A DNA stretch of 12,899 nucleotides from an uncultured Selenomonadaceae bacterium (GTDB lineage: Bacteria > Bacillota > Negativicutes > Selenomonadales > Selenomonadaceae), in contig CAJOQC010000108.1 of NCBI GenBank assembly GCA_905236785.1, positions 1-12,899 of the forward strand, read 5' to 3'. Each line of letters opens with the position of its first letter. Position 1 is the first letter of the stretch. The notes beneath the pieces were generated by a model that was given only the letters and a program-made list of their open reading frames with translations, made no database searches and had not been told where the DNA came from. The position numbers and the translations under genes were made by a program. This document shows positions 1 to 6,561 of this stretch, piece by piece.

Positions 1-4
1 GAGA

Positions 5-42
5 AAAAGACGGCGGTTGCCAAAAGGCAACCGCCGTCTTTT
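5..42 (-). terminator. Rho-independent terminator after flgE
   Basis: A perfect 17-bp inverted repeat (arms 5-21 and 26-42) encloses a 4-nt loop. Read on the minus strand the stem is GC-rich (GACGGCGGTTGCC) and is followed by TTTTTCTC at 8-1. It lies 18 nt past the flgE stop codon, where the end of the flagellar transcript is expected. The stem ends in four T residues on the plus strand as well, so it could also stop a convergent transcript from the left, but that neighbour is outside the window. Confidence 0.93.
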
Positions 43-60
43 ACGGGCAAAACTCAAATA

Positions 61-2031
61 TTAACGTTTCATATTGATAACCGTTTCGAGCATTTCGTCG
101 CCTACGGTTATAATCTTGGAGTTGGATTGGAAACCGCGTTGAGTGACAATCATATCGGCAAATTCGTTTGCTACGTCCACGTTGGACATCTCAAGGGCGG
201 AAGGCGTAATTTCAACGCCCAAGTCCGCCGCCGTTTTTATGTTCGGTACGCCGGAGTTGTTGGATTCTTCGTACATACTGCTGCCGATTTTCGTCAAGCC
301 GCTGGCATTGGAGAACTGAGCCACAGCCACCTGCGCTTCGTTCTGGCGCACGCCGTTGGTGTAGCTGCCGATGATGATGCCCGACGCATCAATCTGAATG
401 GACTTTAGCGTACCCGCTGCATTGCCGTTGGCCGTGCCGACAATCGTATTGCCGCCGGTGTACTGGGTGAGGTTTATGAAGGAAAGGGTCATGCTCTGGG
501 TCTGAGCAATGGTTATACCTGTGTTGGGGTCTTTTAAGTAGGTTCCGTCGGTACCTTGCGCACCGTTGGTGTAAGTAAGGGTGGTAACGGCGTTGCTGGA
601 TGCCGGGGAATAATACGCGCCGGTGTTGGTAAATTGCAACTTAACAACTGGCATGGTAACTTTTGTCAACGTACCGTTTTCCTCGGTGAAACTGTAAACA
701 GAAGTGCTGACTTCATCGGTTACGGTAGATGAAGGAGCGTTGGTAACACTGGTTATAACCGTTGTTCCCAACAAGGTTCCCGCGTAATTGCCGGGCAAAT
801 ATCCGTTAGTGACATCTGTTGAGTAAGCGCGTCGCAATGTACCGTCTTGATTGTTTGATGTGCTTAGTACAGGAATTTGTGTAACACCGGTCGGTGTGTT
901 TGAATCAACAACTTTCCATGTACCATTGTCATCGTACATATACCTTCCGGTAAAATAAAGCGGCGACGGAGTTTCTGAAGGATCATCGGGCGCGTCCGAA
1001 ATAAGCGTAACCGCGTTACCGTTACCATCGCCGGTAACATAACTCGTTGTGCCGTTGTGCAGTTTAACCGGCGACAACGCCGCAACGCTGCTTGAAGATT
1101 CCGTGGTGTAAATGGGAAGCCCCGATGCGTCCACTTTGCCGGTGTCATAAAGTTGATCGCCGTCGGTGTTGGTTAAGCCCTGCTTGGTCAAAGTTACATA
1201 CCATGTATCAAGCTCGGTTACGTTGGTTTCAACGCCGGTTATATCCACGCTGTCGGCAACTTTTTTGAAATATACGGGAATGTCATGCACCGTCCCCAAG
1301 CTGTCGTACATAGATACGGTAGTCGTTAAGGGAATGCTTTCGCCGATGCTGTATGTGCCTTCGGTCTGGATAATCTGTTCGCCGTTGCTGAGGGTTAGAG
1401 TGACGGGGGTATCGCTTGATGCCGTCAAGGTTGTTATGGTGTTGTCGTCAACGGAAGAATGAGTACCGTCGGTAATGGCGGTAATAACTTCTATATCGGC
1501 GTTTAAGTTGTTGGTGTAGTTTACAAGGCTCGATGCCTGCGCGGCCATGACCTTGCCGGCTTGCACGGTGATGTTGCCCGCCGCCGACGCAGTGTCGATG
1601 ACGCCGTTGTTGCCCATCCAGCCCTGCACGAAAAGACCGCTGCCGGGGAGGACGTAGTTGCCCGCGCCGTCAAATTCAAAAGCGCCGTCGCGAGTGTAAT
1701 AAGTTTGGTTGCCGTTTTTCATAACGAAAAGCCCGTTGCCCGACAAAGCAAGGTCGGTGTTTTTGCCCGTGGATTGCGGCGAGCCGTCGGTGAAGATAAG
1801 GTCGATGCTGGCCACCGATGCGCCCAAGCCGATTTGCTTGGGGTTAATACCGCCGCGATTGACGGTGGGGGCGGAGGCCGCTTGCAAATTCTGGGAAATC
1901 ATATCCGCAAAAGTGGTGCGGCTGGACTTAAAACCCGTGGTATTGACGTTGGCGATATTGTTGCCGATAACGTCCATGCGAGTCTGGTGAACTTTTAATC
2001 CGGAAACGCCGGAAAACAAAGAACGCATCAT
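61..2031 (-). CDS. flgE: Flagellar hook protein FlgE, long form with large central insert
   Basis: Builds the hook, the curved tube outside the cell that joins rod and filament; exported through the flagellar type III apparatus, so no signal peptide is present or expected. The 656-aa product has the N-terminal rod/hook motif at residues 7-41 (SGLKVHQTRMDVIGNNIANV, then NTTGFKSSR), a D1 segment with GLFV near 100, a FlgE-like SMYDSLGTVHDIPVYF stretch at 240-255, and the C-terminal helix at 611-656 (SNVDVANEFADMIVTQRGFQ). Salmonella FlgE is about 400 aa; most of the excess is a Ser/Thr/Gly/Asn-rich region around 285-505 that I cannot assign. There is no cysteine, so spirochete-type lysinoalanine cross-links are not expected. 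Two ATG codons are adjacent (2031 and 2028); AGGAG at 2043-2047 serves either. It is the last gene before the terminator. Confidence 0.96.
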   Translation of the reverse strand: MMRSLFSGVSGLKVHQTRMDVIGNNIANVNTTGFKSSRTTFADMISQNLQAASAPTVNRGGINPKQIGLGASVASIDLIFTDGSPQSTGKNTDLALSGNGLFVMKNGNQTYYTRDGAFEFDGAGNYVLPGSGLFVQGWMGNNGVIDTASAAGNITVQAGKVMAAQASSLVNYTNNLNADIEVITAITDGTHSSVDDNTITTLTASSDTPVTLTLSNGEQIIQTEGTYSIGESIPLTTTVSMYDSLGTVHDIPVYFKKVADSVDITGVETNVTELDTWYVTLTKQGLTNTDGDQLYDTGKVDASGLPIYTTESSSSVAALSPVKLHNGTTSYVTGDGNGNAVTLISDAPDDPSETPSPLYFTGRYMYDDNGTWKVVDSNTPTGVTQIPVLSTSNNQDGTLRRAYSTDVTNGYLPGNYAGTLLGTTVITSVTNAPSSTVTDEVSTSVYSFTEENGTLTKVTMPVVKLQFTNTGAYYSPASSNAVTTLTYTNGAQGTDGTYLKDPNTGITIAQTQSMTLSFINLTQYTGGNTIVGTANGNAAGTLKSIQIDASGIIIGSYTNGVRQNEAQVAVAQFSNASGLTKIGSSMYEESNNSGVPNIKTAADLGVEITPSALEMSNVDVANEFADMIVTQRGFQSNSKIITVGDEMLETVINMKR

Positions 2032-2091
2032 AATGAATACATCTCCTGTTCTGTAAAATATGTTTATTCATTCGATGCGGCGTTTTGAACG

Positions 2092-2115
2092 GGGCGTATC
2101 AATCGGTCAACGCCC
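2092..2115 (-). other. GC-rich stem-loop in the flgE leader
   Basis: The 110-nt gap upstream of flgE (2032-2141) is the largest in the window. It holds an inverted repeat GGGCGT/ACGCCC with a 12-nt loop. No T-tract follows on the minus strand, so it is not a standard terminator. It could be an mRNA processing or stability element, or chance. I see no convincing sigma-70 or sigma-28 promoter in this gap. Confidence 0.3.
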
Positions 2116-2141
2116 GAGAGCTTCCTGTCCGTAGGTCCGGC

Positions 2142-2519
2142 TCACTTCAAAATTGCCGCGCTGTCTATGTTGGTAAAAATATTGTCGCCCGCGCTTTCCC
2201 CGTCCATGGCGGTTATCACTTTGCGGTTTGCCACGCTTACCACCATGGCAATGTCGTCGAGGTATATGAGCGATTCCTTTGCGCCCTTTTGCGCCATTTT
2301 CTCCACCGTGTCGTCAAGTTTGGCGAGGGTGTCCTCGCTTAAATCAAGATTTCGTTCCTTCAATCGGTTCATGGCGTGCTTGGAGAAGGTAACTTTTTGT
2401 TGCGCCTCCCGCAGGGCATCGCCAAATGTTTGCCCGTTTGCCTGCGGCATTTTTTTTGCCGCAACGGAGTTTACCGACAACAACGGCGAAGAGGGAAGAT
2501 AAATCCTTGCGTCGGTCAT
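2142..2519 (-). CDS. Small flagellar operon protein (TIGR02530-like), between flgD and flgE
   Basis: A 125-aa soluble protein with no signal peptide or membrane segment. The core VTFSKHAMNRLKERNLDLS (about 43-61), a charged helix (62-80), LIYLDDIAMVVSV (84-96) and the tail IFTNIDSAAIL (114-124) match what I recall of the putative flagellar operon family TIGR02530 / 'Flagellar_put', found in Bacillota between flgD and flgE. The biochemical role of the family is not established to my knowledge; its position suggests work in hook assembly or its control, for example as a chaperone or regulator, which is inference. The ATG at 2519 is preceded by AAGGAGG (2528-2534) at good spacing. The gene starts 28 nt after flgD ends and is followed by the 110-nt flgE leader. 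The family assignment is from memory of the motif, not a search. Confidence 0.85.
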   Translation of the reverse strand: MTDARIYLPSSPLLSVNSVAAKKMPQANGQTFGDALREAQQKVTFSKHAMNRLKERNLDLSEDTLAKLDDTVEKMAQKGAKESLIYLDDIAMVVSVANRKVITAMDGESAGDNIFTNIDSAAILK

Positions 2520-2547
2520 GTTCTGCTCCTCCTTGAAAATCCGCCGA

Positions 2548-3066
2548 TTAACCTTCGGTTATGCTGTTCACCTTGCTGATTTCCACGTCGTGCATATTGC
2601 CTTCGGTGTCCTCGGCCACAATGTATGTGCCGCCGTCCACAATTCTTACGCCCGTCACTTTGCCGTTAAGTTCCGTGGTGTTCACCACCAAGTTGCCGTT
2701 TTCGTCATTGTAGCGCGAGGTGGAATCCCACGAAATGTTCTGGCCTATCATGCTGCTTAACTGACCCACCAAAACCGAGGTGTCAATGTTGCCTACGAGT
2801 TTGGATACGTCTTGCAAGCCGTCGGAAACATTGGTCATTTGTTCAAGCGCCGAGAACTGCGCCAGCTGTGCCAAATAATCGCTGTTGTCCTGCGGGTCGA
2901 GGGGGTCTTGGTACTTCATTTGCGTCACCAAAAGCTGCAAAAAAGCATCCTTTCCGAGTACGCTGTTGTCCGTTTGCGTCGCGGCTTTGGCGGCGGCGGT
3001 GTAACTTGCGGCATCGTAGGTGTTGCCGTCAACGGTGATTGTGTTTAATATTGTCGAATCCGACAT
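2548..3066 (-). CDS. flgD: Flagellar hook-capping (scaffold) protein FlgD, short form
   Basis: FlgD forms the temporary cap on the growing hook under which FlgE subunits assemble; it is an export substrate without a signal peptide. The 172-aa product shows the conserved N-terminal FlgD domain at about 37-78: LGKDAFLQLLVTQMKYQDPL, then a segment containing FSALEQM. The C-terminal half (about 98-168: GQNISWD, NGKVTGVRIVDGGTYIV) looks like a reduced beta domain. Salmonella FlgD is about 230 aa, so part of the C-terminal FLN/tudor-like region is missing, as is common in Bacillota. The ATG at 3066 follows AAAGGAAGG (3073-3081). The gap to fliK is 22 nt, placing hook ruler, cap and hook protein in one module. 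Confidence 0.96.
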   Translation of the reverse strand: MSDSTILNTITVDGNTYDAASYTAAAKAATQTDNSVLGKDAFLQLLVTQMKYQDPLDPQDNSDYLAQLAQFSALEQMTNVSDGLQDVSKLVGNIDTSVLVGQLSSMIGQNISWDSTSRYNDENGNLVVNTTELNGKVTGVRIVDGGTYIVAEDTEGNMHDVEISKVNSITEG

Positions 3067-3088
3067 AATGTACCTTCCTTTCGGTCTG

Positions 3089-4909
3089 TCATATACGGTA
3101 GTCCACGCTGTCCGTCAATTCGTCGGCACTTGCGCCCGGCGCGATTCCGGCGGCCGTTTCTTCAAAAGTTTCCATATCCGCCCGTATGTTTCTTGCCGCA
3201 TTGTTTTGCCCCTGCCCCTGTTGCCATGCTTGTTGACCTTGGCCGTTGGGCAGTTGTCCGTCGGCAAGCCCTGCGTATACTTCCACGTCTTCGACTTTTA
3301 ACCCTTGGTTGTTAAGTTCTTGGCGAAGTTGCACAAGGCTGTTTTCCAAAATGGCTCTTACTTCGGCGTTTGGCGTATGGAAAGACGCGCTCAACGCGCC
3401 GTTGGCCGCCACCGACACCCTCAGCGTCAACTCGCCCAAATGTTCGGGGCGCAAGCGGATTACCATTTGCGTGTTCTCGGTGCTGCGGATTAACCGTGCC
3501 TGTTCCACTATCTGCTCGCGAATGTTGAAATTGTCGCGAACATTGTTTGTGTTGTTCGTCGCGTCGGGGTTATCCGTGCTTTGGGTTGCCGCCGCAGGTT
3601 GTTGGGCTGTTTCGGCGTGTCCTGCCGTCGGAACTGTTGCCGACGTTTGTCCGCTTGCGGCTTCCCCTTGGCTGTTTTGCGCCACTTGGCTCACAAATTC
3701 GCGTTCAGGCTCGGTTGTTGCTTGCTGAACGGCAAATTGAGCGGTTTCGCTGTTGTTTTCAAAATTTTGCCGCTCCTGACCAAAATCGCGGCCATGACCG
3801 AACATCTGCGCCAAGTCGTTAAAGGGATTATTTGACGTATTCTCTATGCTTATGGGCGCGCCCGCCAAAACGTCGTTTGAGCTGTTTTGCGTCGGCACAG
3901 GGGGGGTATTTTGCAAATTTGTCGGCGGCGGTTGCACGCTTCCCTTGGCCGATGCCGCATTTATCGCCGCCATATTCGCCGTATTGCTTTGCTCCGAAAT
4001 AGATTTCAATGCAGCCTGTGACGGCATCCTCATAGCGGCATCACCGACCGTTCGACCTTCGTTCGGAACTGTTTCCCTTGCCGTTAATACTTCGTCCTTG
4101 ATGTTAATATTCTGCACATTCTGCACATTCGGCACATTCGGCACATTTTGCCGATTATCAACTACGGGGGGCGCATCCTCGGCTTCGGCAAAGTTTGCCG
4201 TTAAATCCACAGGTTGCATTTCTTGGGGCGTTTGTTCCGCCGTCAAGTTTTGCCGCAAATTTAGAAAACTTTGAGGGAACGGTAATTTTCCTTCCTTCGG
4301 CAATAACATATTTTCGTTTATCGCCGTTTCCTCTTCCACAAATGAATGTCCGCTTAGCATGGCGAGCATTTGGTCGCTTTTTTGACTTGCCGCCTTGTCT
4401 TGGGGCATTATGCTGAACAAATTGACTTCCGCTTGGTCGTCGGCGGGCGCGGAGGGTACGGTCAAAAATCCGTTTGTTGCCGCAAGTACGTTTAGATTTA
4501 AGGATTCCACCCAATCCTCATTTTCGTCTGCGTTCTCCGTCGGCGCGGTCATTATTGCCGTATTTTCGATTTTTGCGTCCTTTTGTTCATTTGAGCTTTT
4601 TGTTGTGCCGTCGGCCTTTTCCGCTTCGTTGTTTGCTGCGGCCTTTGGTTCTTCCTTGTTTCCTTCTTCGTCAGAAGGTTTTTGATCTTGCTTTACGGTT
4701 ATGTTTTCCTCTGTAACTTCCTTGGCAACCTCTTGCACATCTTTTGGTTGTACTTCTTGGTCTTTTTGTCGAACCTTGTTAAGTTCGTTCTCAAAAGCTC
4801 CTTTTTGTTCGCCTTTCGCGCTTCGCCCTCTTGTCGCAGTCGCTTTCGCGGTTGTTGCTGTTTTCCCTTGGGGCGATGCGTTCACTGCCATAACATTGTT
4901 GGCATTCAT
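3089..4909 (-). CDS. fliK: Flagellar hook-length control protein FliK
   Basis: FliK is the secreted molecular ruler that measures the hook and then switches the export gate (FlhB) from hook to filament substrates. The 606-aa product ends with the conserved hook-length control domain at about 475-550: TQMVIRLRPEHLGELTLRVS, then NAEVRAILENSLVQLRQEL and VEDVEVYAG. The first 450 residues are low-complexity and rich in Gln, Asn, Ala, Glu and Pro, as expected for a flexible ruler. A short tandem repeat (NVP NVP NVQ NVQ, residues 255-266) is encoded by four 9-bp units. Salmonella FliK is about 405 aa, so this ruler is long, in step with the long FlgE. A Gln/Gly-rich tail follows the domain. The ATG at 4909 has a near-perfect site, AGGAGGTGAG (4913-4922). 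A candidate sigma-28 promoter lies directly upstream. Confidence 0.95.
   Translation of the reverse strand: MNANNVMAVNASPQGKTATTAKATATRGRSAKGEQKGAFENELNKVRQKDQEVQPKDVQEVAKEVTEENITVKQDQKPSDEEGNKEEPKAAANNEAEKADGTTKSSNEQKDAKIENTAIMTAPTENADENEDWVESLNLNVLAATNGFLTVPSAPADDQAEVNLFSIMPQDKAASQKSDQMLAMLSGHSFVEEETAINENMLLPKEGKLPFPQSFLNLRQNLTAEQTPQEMQPVDLTANFAEAEDAPPVVDNRQNVPNVPNVQNVQNINIKDEVLTARETVPNEGRTVGDAAMRMPSQAALKSISEQSNTANMAAINAASAKGSVQPPPTNLQNTPPVPTQNSSNDVLAGAPISIENTSNNPFNDLAQMFGHGRDFGQERQNFENNSETAQFAVQQATTEPEREFVSQVAQNSQGEAASGQTSATVPTAGHAETAQQPAAATQSTDNPDATNNTNNVRDNFNIREQIVEQARLIRSTENTQMVIRLRPEHLGELTLRVSVAANGALSASFHTPNAEVRAILENSLVQLRQELNNQGLKVEDVEVYAGLADGQLPNGQGQQAWQQGQGQNNAARNIRADMETFEETAAGIAPGASADELTDSVDYRI
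4110..4145 (-). repeat. Four-copy 9-bp tandem repeat inside fliK
   Basis: On the plus strand the units are TTCTGCACA twice, then TTCGGCACA twice, at 4110-4118, 4119-4127, 4128-4136 and 4137-4145. They stay in frame and encode Asn-Val-Pro/Gln triplets in the FliK linker. Because the unit is a multiple of three, gain or loss of copies would change ruler length without a frameshift. Confidence 0.85.
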
Positions 4910-4931
4910 TATCTCACCTCCTACACTTTGT

Positions 4932-4958
4932 TTATCGTAAATTTCGCGAAAAAGTTAA
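4932..4958 (-). promoter_or_regulatory. Candidate sigma-28 (FliA/SigD) promoter upstream of fliK
   Basis: In the 75-nt gap between the MotE-like gene and fliK the minus strand reads TTAACTTT (4951-4958) and TACGATAA (4932-4939). Between the TTAA core (4955-4958) and TACGATAA lie exactly 15 nt. The classical enterobacterial consensus is TAAAGTTT-N11-GCCGATAA, that is TAAA-N15-GCCGATAA; each box matches at 6 of 8 positions and the key CGATAA is intact. Transcription would start about 20 nt upstream of the fliK ATG and serve fliK-flgD-(TIGR02530)-flgE. The match is by eye; there is no transcript evidence. Confidence 0.55.
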
Positions 4959-4974
4959 GCATTTCGCGGAAATT
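4941..4974 (-). repeat. Paired ATTTCGCG repeats overlapping the fliK promoter
   Basis: On the plus strand ATTTCGCG occurs at 4941-4948 and 4961-4968, exactly 20 bp apart (about two helical turns). Each copy is part of a near-palindrome (TTTCGCGAAA at 4942-4951; TTTCGCGGAAA at 4962-4972) and each is followed within a few bases by TTAA. One copy lies in the spacer of the candidate sigma-28 promoter and the other just upstream of its -35 box, a layout typical of a regulator binding to one face of the DNA. No regulator is identified. Confidence 0.5.
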
Positions 4975-4984
4975 TAACCAAGTT

Positions 4985-5803
4985 TTAATCTTCCCGCGGT
5001 TCGTTTTGCCCCGCCACGTCGGCCGGCACCGTGACCCGCTGTTGAACCCCAACGAACATAATCCGCGTTATTCTCGCCGTGCGGGCAGGGTCAAACTGCG
5101 CCATGATTTTTGCCGCCTGTCCTTCCTCCATGCGCTGCAAAATCGCGATAATCATGTTATCGTCGAGATTTTGAAGGGCGGCGGCCGCCTCTTGGGCTTT
5201 CATGTTCATGTAGAGCCGCGCCAACTTCGACACCCTTTTTTTCTCGGCAGCTTCTCGTTCCTTCGCTTGCTTTTCGATTTCTTCCTTGGTAAGTTTTATG
5301 GTCTTTGATTTTTTCTGTTCTTTTTCTTTGTCTTTGTCTTTGTTCTTGTTTTCGTCCGCTTTTTTCTCGTCGGGCTTTTGGGCTGTATCTTGTTTAGTTT
5401 CCGTTGCGGCCTCTTGTTTTGGCGGTTCGGTTTGCTCTTCTTTCGGCTCGTCGGGAGTTTCGGGTTTAACCGGCAATTTGGCGAGATACTCGCCGATTAT
5501 GGGAATATCATGCTTTTTAAGCTGTTCTTCCGCCGCGCCGGAATCGATAATCCGCAGGTAAACGCCCAAGACAAACCCGGCTATAACAAGCAAAATGAGC
5601 AACAACAAAAGAAGAAACGCCCTGCCCAAACGCTTTAAGACACCGGGCTTTTTTTCGACGGGTTCGCCGTTTTCGTCAAGCTCGGGAGGGGGCGTTTCCC
5701 CTTCTTGAGGTTTATTTTTTTCTTGTTGTTCGCTGTTTTCGGCAAGGTTGTCCGTCTCTTCTTCGGATTTTTTCTTTTTCCTTTTCCAGAATTTCAAGGA
5801 CAT
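4985..5803 (-). CDS. MotE/YlxF-like flagellar membrane protein (MgtE N-terminal-like domain)
   Basis: Encoded between the transglycosylase and fliK, where Bacillota fla/che operons carry ylxF. Residues below count from the first of two ATGs (5806). A highly charged N-terminus (1-60) is followed by one hydrophobic span at about 63-85 (RAFLLLLLLILLVIAGFVLG), a charged Lys/Glu/Pro linker (114-170), a short coiled coil (173-195), and a C-terminal helical domain (about 196-252: LYMNMKAQEAAAALQNLDD, IIAILQRMEEGQAAKIMAQF) resembling the MotE / MgtE N-terminal domain, related to the helical repeats of FliG. The likely topology is inside N-terminus with the C-terminal domain outside or periplasmic. 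In Sinorhizobium, MotE is a periplasmic chaperone for MotC; the role of YlxF-type proteins is not settled to my knowledge. I chose the second ATG (5803, 272 aa) because AGGTGA (5808-5813) is too close to the first. Confidence 0.85.
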   Translation of the reverse strand: MSLKFWKRKKKKSEEETDNLAENSEQQEKNKPQEGETPPPELDENGEPVEKKPGVLKRLGRAFLLLLLLILLVIAGFVLGVYLRIIDSGAAEEQLKKHDIPIIGEYLAKLPVKPETPDEPKEEQTEPPKQEAATETKQDTAQKPDEKKADENKNKDKDKEKEQKKSKTIKLTKEEIEKQAKEREAAEKKRVSKLARLYMNMKAQEAAAALQNLDDNMIIAILQRMEEGQAAKIMAQFDPARTARITRIMFVGVQQRVTVPADVAGQNEPRED

Positions 5804-5858
5804 CATATCACCTGCAAATTATCACAAAAACCGTCGCATCGCTGTCTCGGCAAGAAAA

Positions 5859-6557
5859 TCATTGATACAAATCAAGAACCTTGTTTACATAATTCTGCGT
5901 TTCCGCATAAGGCGGCACACCGCCGTATTTTCTCACCGCATTAGGGCCTGCGTTATAAGCGGCTATTGCCTTTTTCACATCGCCGCCAAAACTGTCCAAA
6001 AGCCCCCGCAAGGCTTTTGCCCCGCCGTCAATGTTTTCCTTTATGTTATAGGGGTTTACTCCAAGTTCCGCCGCCGTGTCCGGCATCAGTTGCATAACGC
6101 CGATTGCGCCGGCGGGGGAAACAGCTTTTTGGTTTTTCCCCGATTCAACCTGCGCTATCGCATCCACCAAACGATTGTCAACGCCGTATTTTTGCGCCGC
6201 ATCGTTTAACATACGGGACACTTCGTCCGTTGATGTCATGTTCTTCGCCGTGCTGTCGGTTGCGGCGGGGGCGGAATTTTCCCCGTTGATGACAGGCGGC
6301 ACAAGAGCACCCGTAGCTTTATCGGTTCTTACGAGAGACGAAGCATCGTCGTTTTCTTTATCCTGCTTACTCTGTTGGCTTTTATTTGCTTTTTGCGAAT
6401 TATCGACTTTCCCCGCATTTTGCATTTTTTCGATTTCCTGCCGCAAACGGCTGGAAAAGTCGCCGTTTACCATGGGCATTTTCTGCAGTTCGGCAAATTG
6501 ATTCTGTATCTCGGCAATACGCCGCTGTACGTTCTGTATACCTTCCAAATTTATCAT
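5859..6557 (-). CDS. Signal-less lytic transglycosylase (SLT domain) of the flagellar operon
   Basis: A peptidoglycan lytic transglycosylase of the soluble-lytic-transglycosylase (Slt70-like, GH23) type. The SLT domain covers about 113-232: predicted catalytic glutamate E138 in AQVESGKNQKAVSPAGA, then GVMQLMPDTA (153-162) and AAYNAGPNAV (199-208), with PYAETQNYVNKV (216-227). The N-terminal part (1-112) is a short helical segment (QNVQRRIAEIQNQFAELQK) followed by a Lys/Gln/Ser-rich linker. There is no signal peptide or membrane anchor, so export through the flagellar type III machinery, as for the FlgJ muramidase of Proteobacteria, is the simplest way to reach the cell wall. The likely job is opening the wall for the rod. 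ATG 6557 is preceded by GGAGG (6565-6569), which lies in the last codons of fliJ; the gap to fliJ is 4 nt. Enzyme family is confident, export route inferred. Confidence 0.92.
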   Translation of the reverse strand: MINLEGIQNVQRRIAEIQNQFAELQKMPMVNGDFSSRLRQEIEKMQNAGKVDNSQKANKSQQSKQDKENDDASSLVRTDKATGALVPPVINGENSAPAATDSTAKNMTSTDEVSRMLNDAAQKYGVDNRLVDAIAQVESGKNQKAVSPAGAIGVMQLMPDTAAELGVNPYNIKENIDGGAKALRGLLDSFGGDVKKAIAAYNAGPNAVRKYGGVPPYAETQNYVNKVLDLYQ

Positions 6558-6561
6558 TTAA

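Noticed and set aside
2032..2141. Sigma-70 promoter TTGACC upstream of flgE
   Set aside because: No reasonable -10 hexamer lies 16-18 nt downstream, and TTGACC falls in the loop region of the stem-loop.
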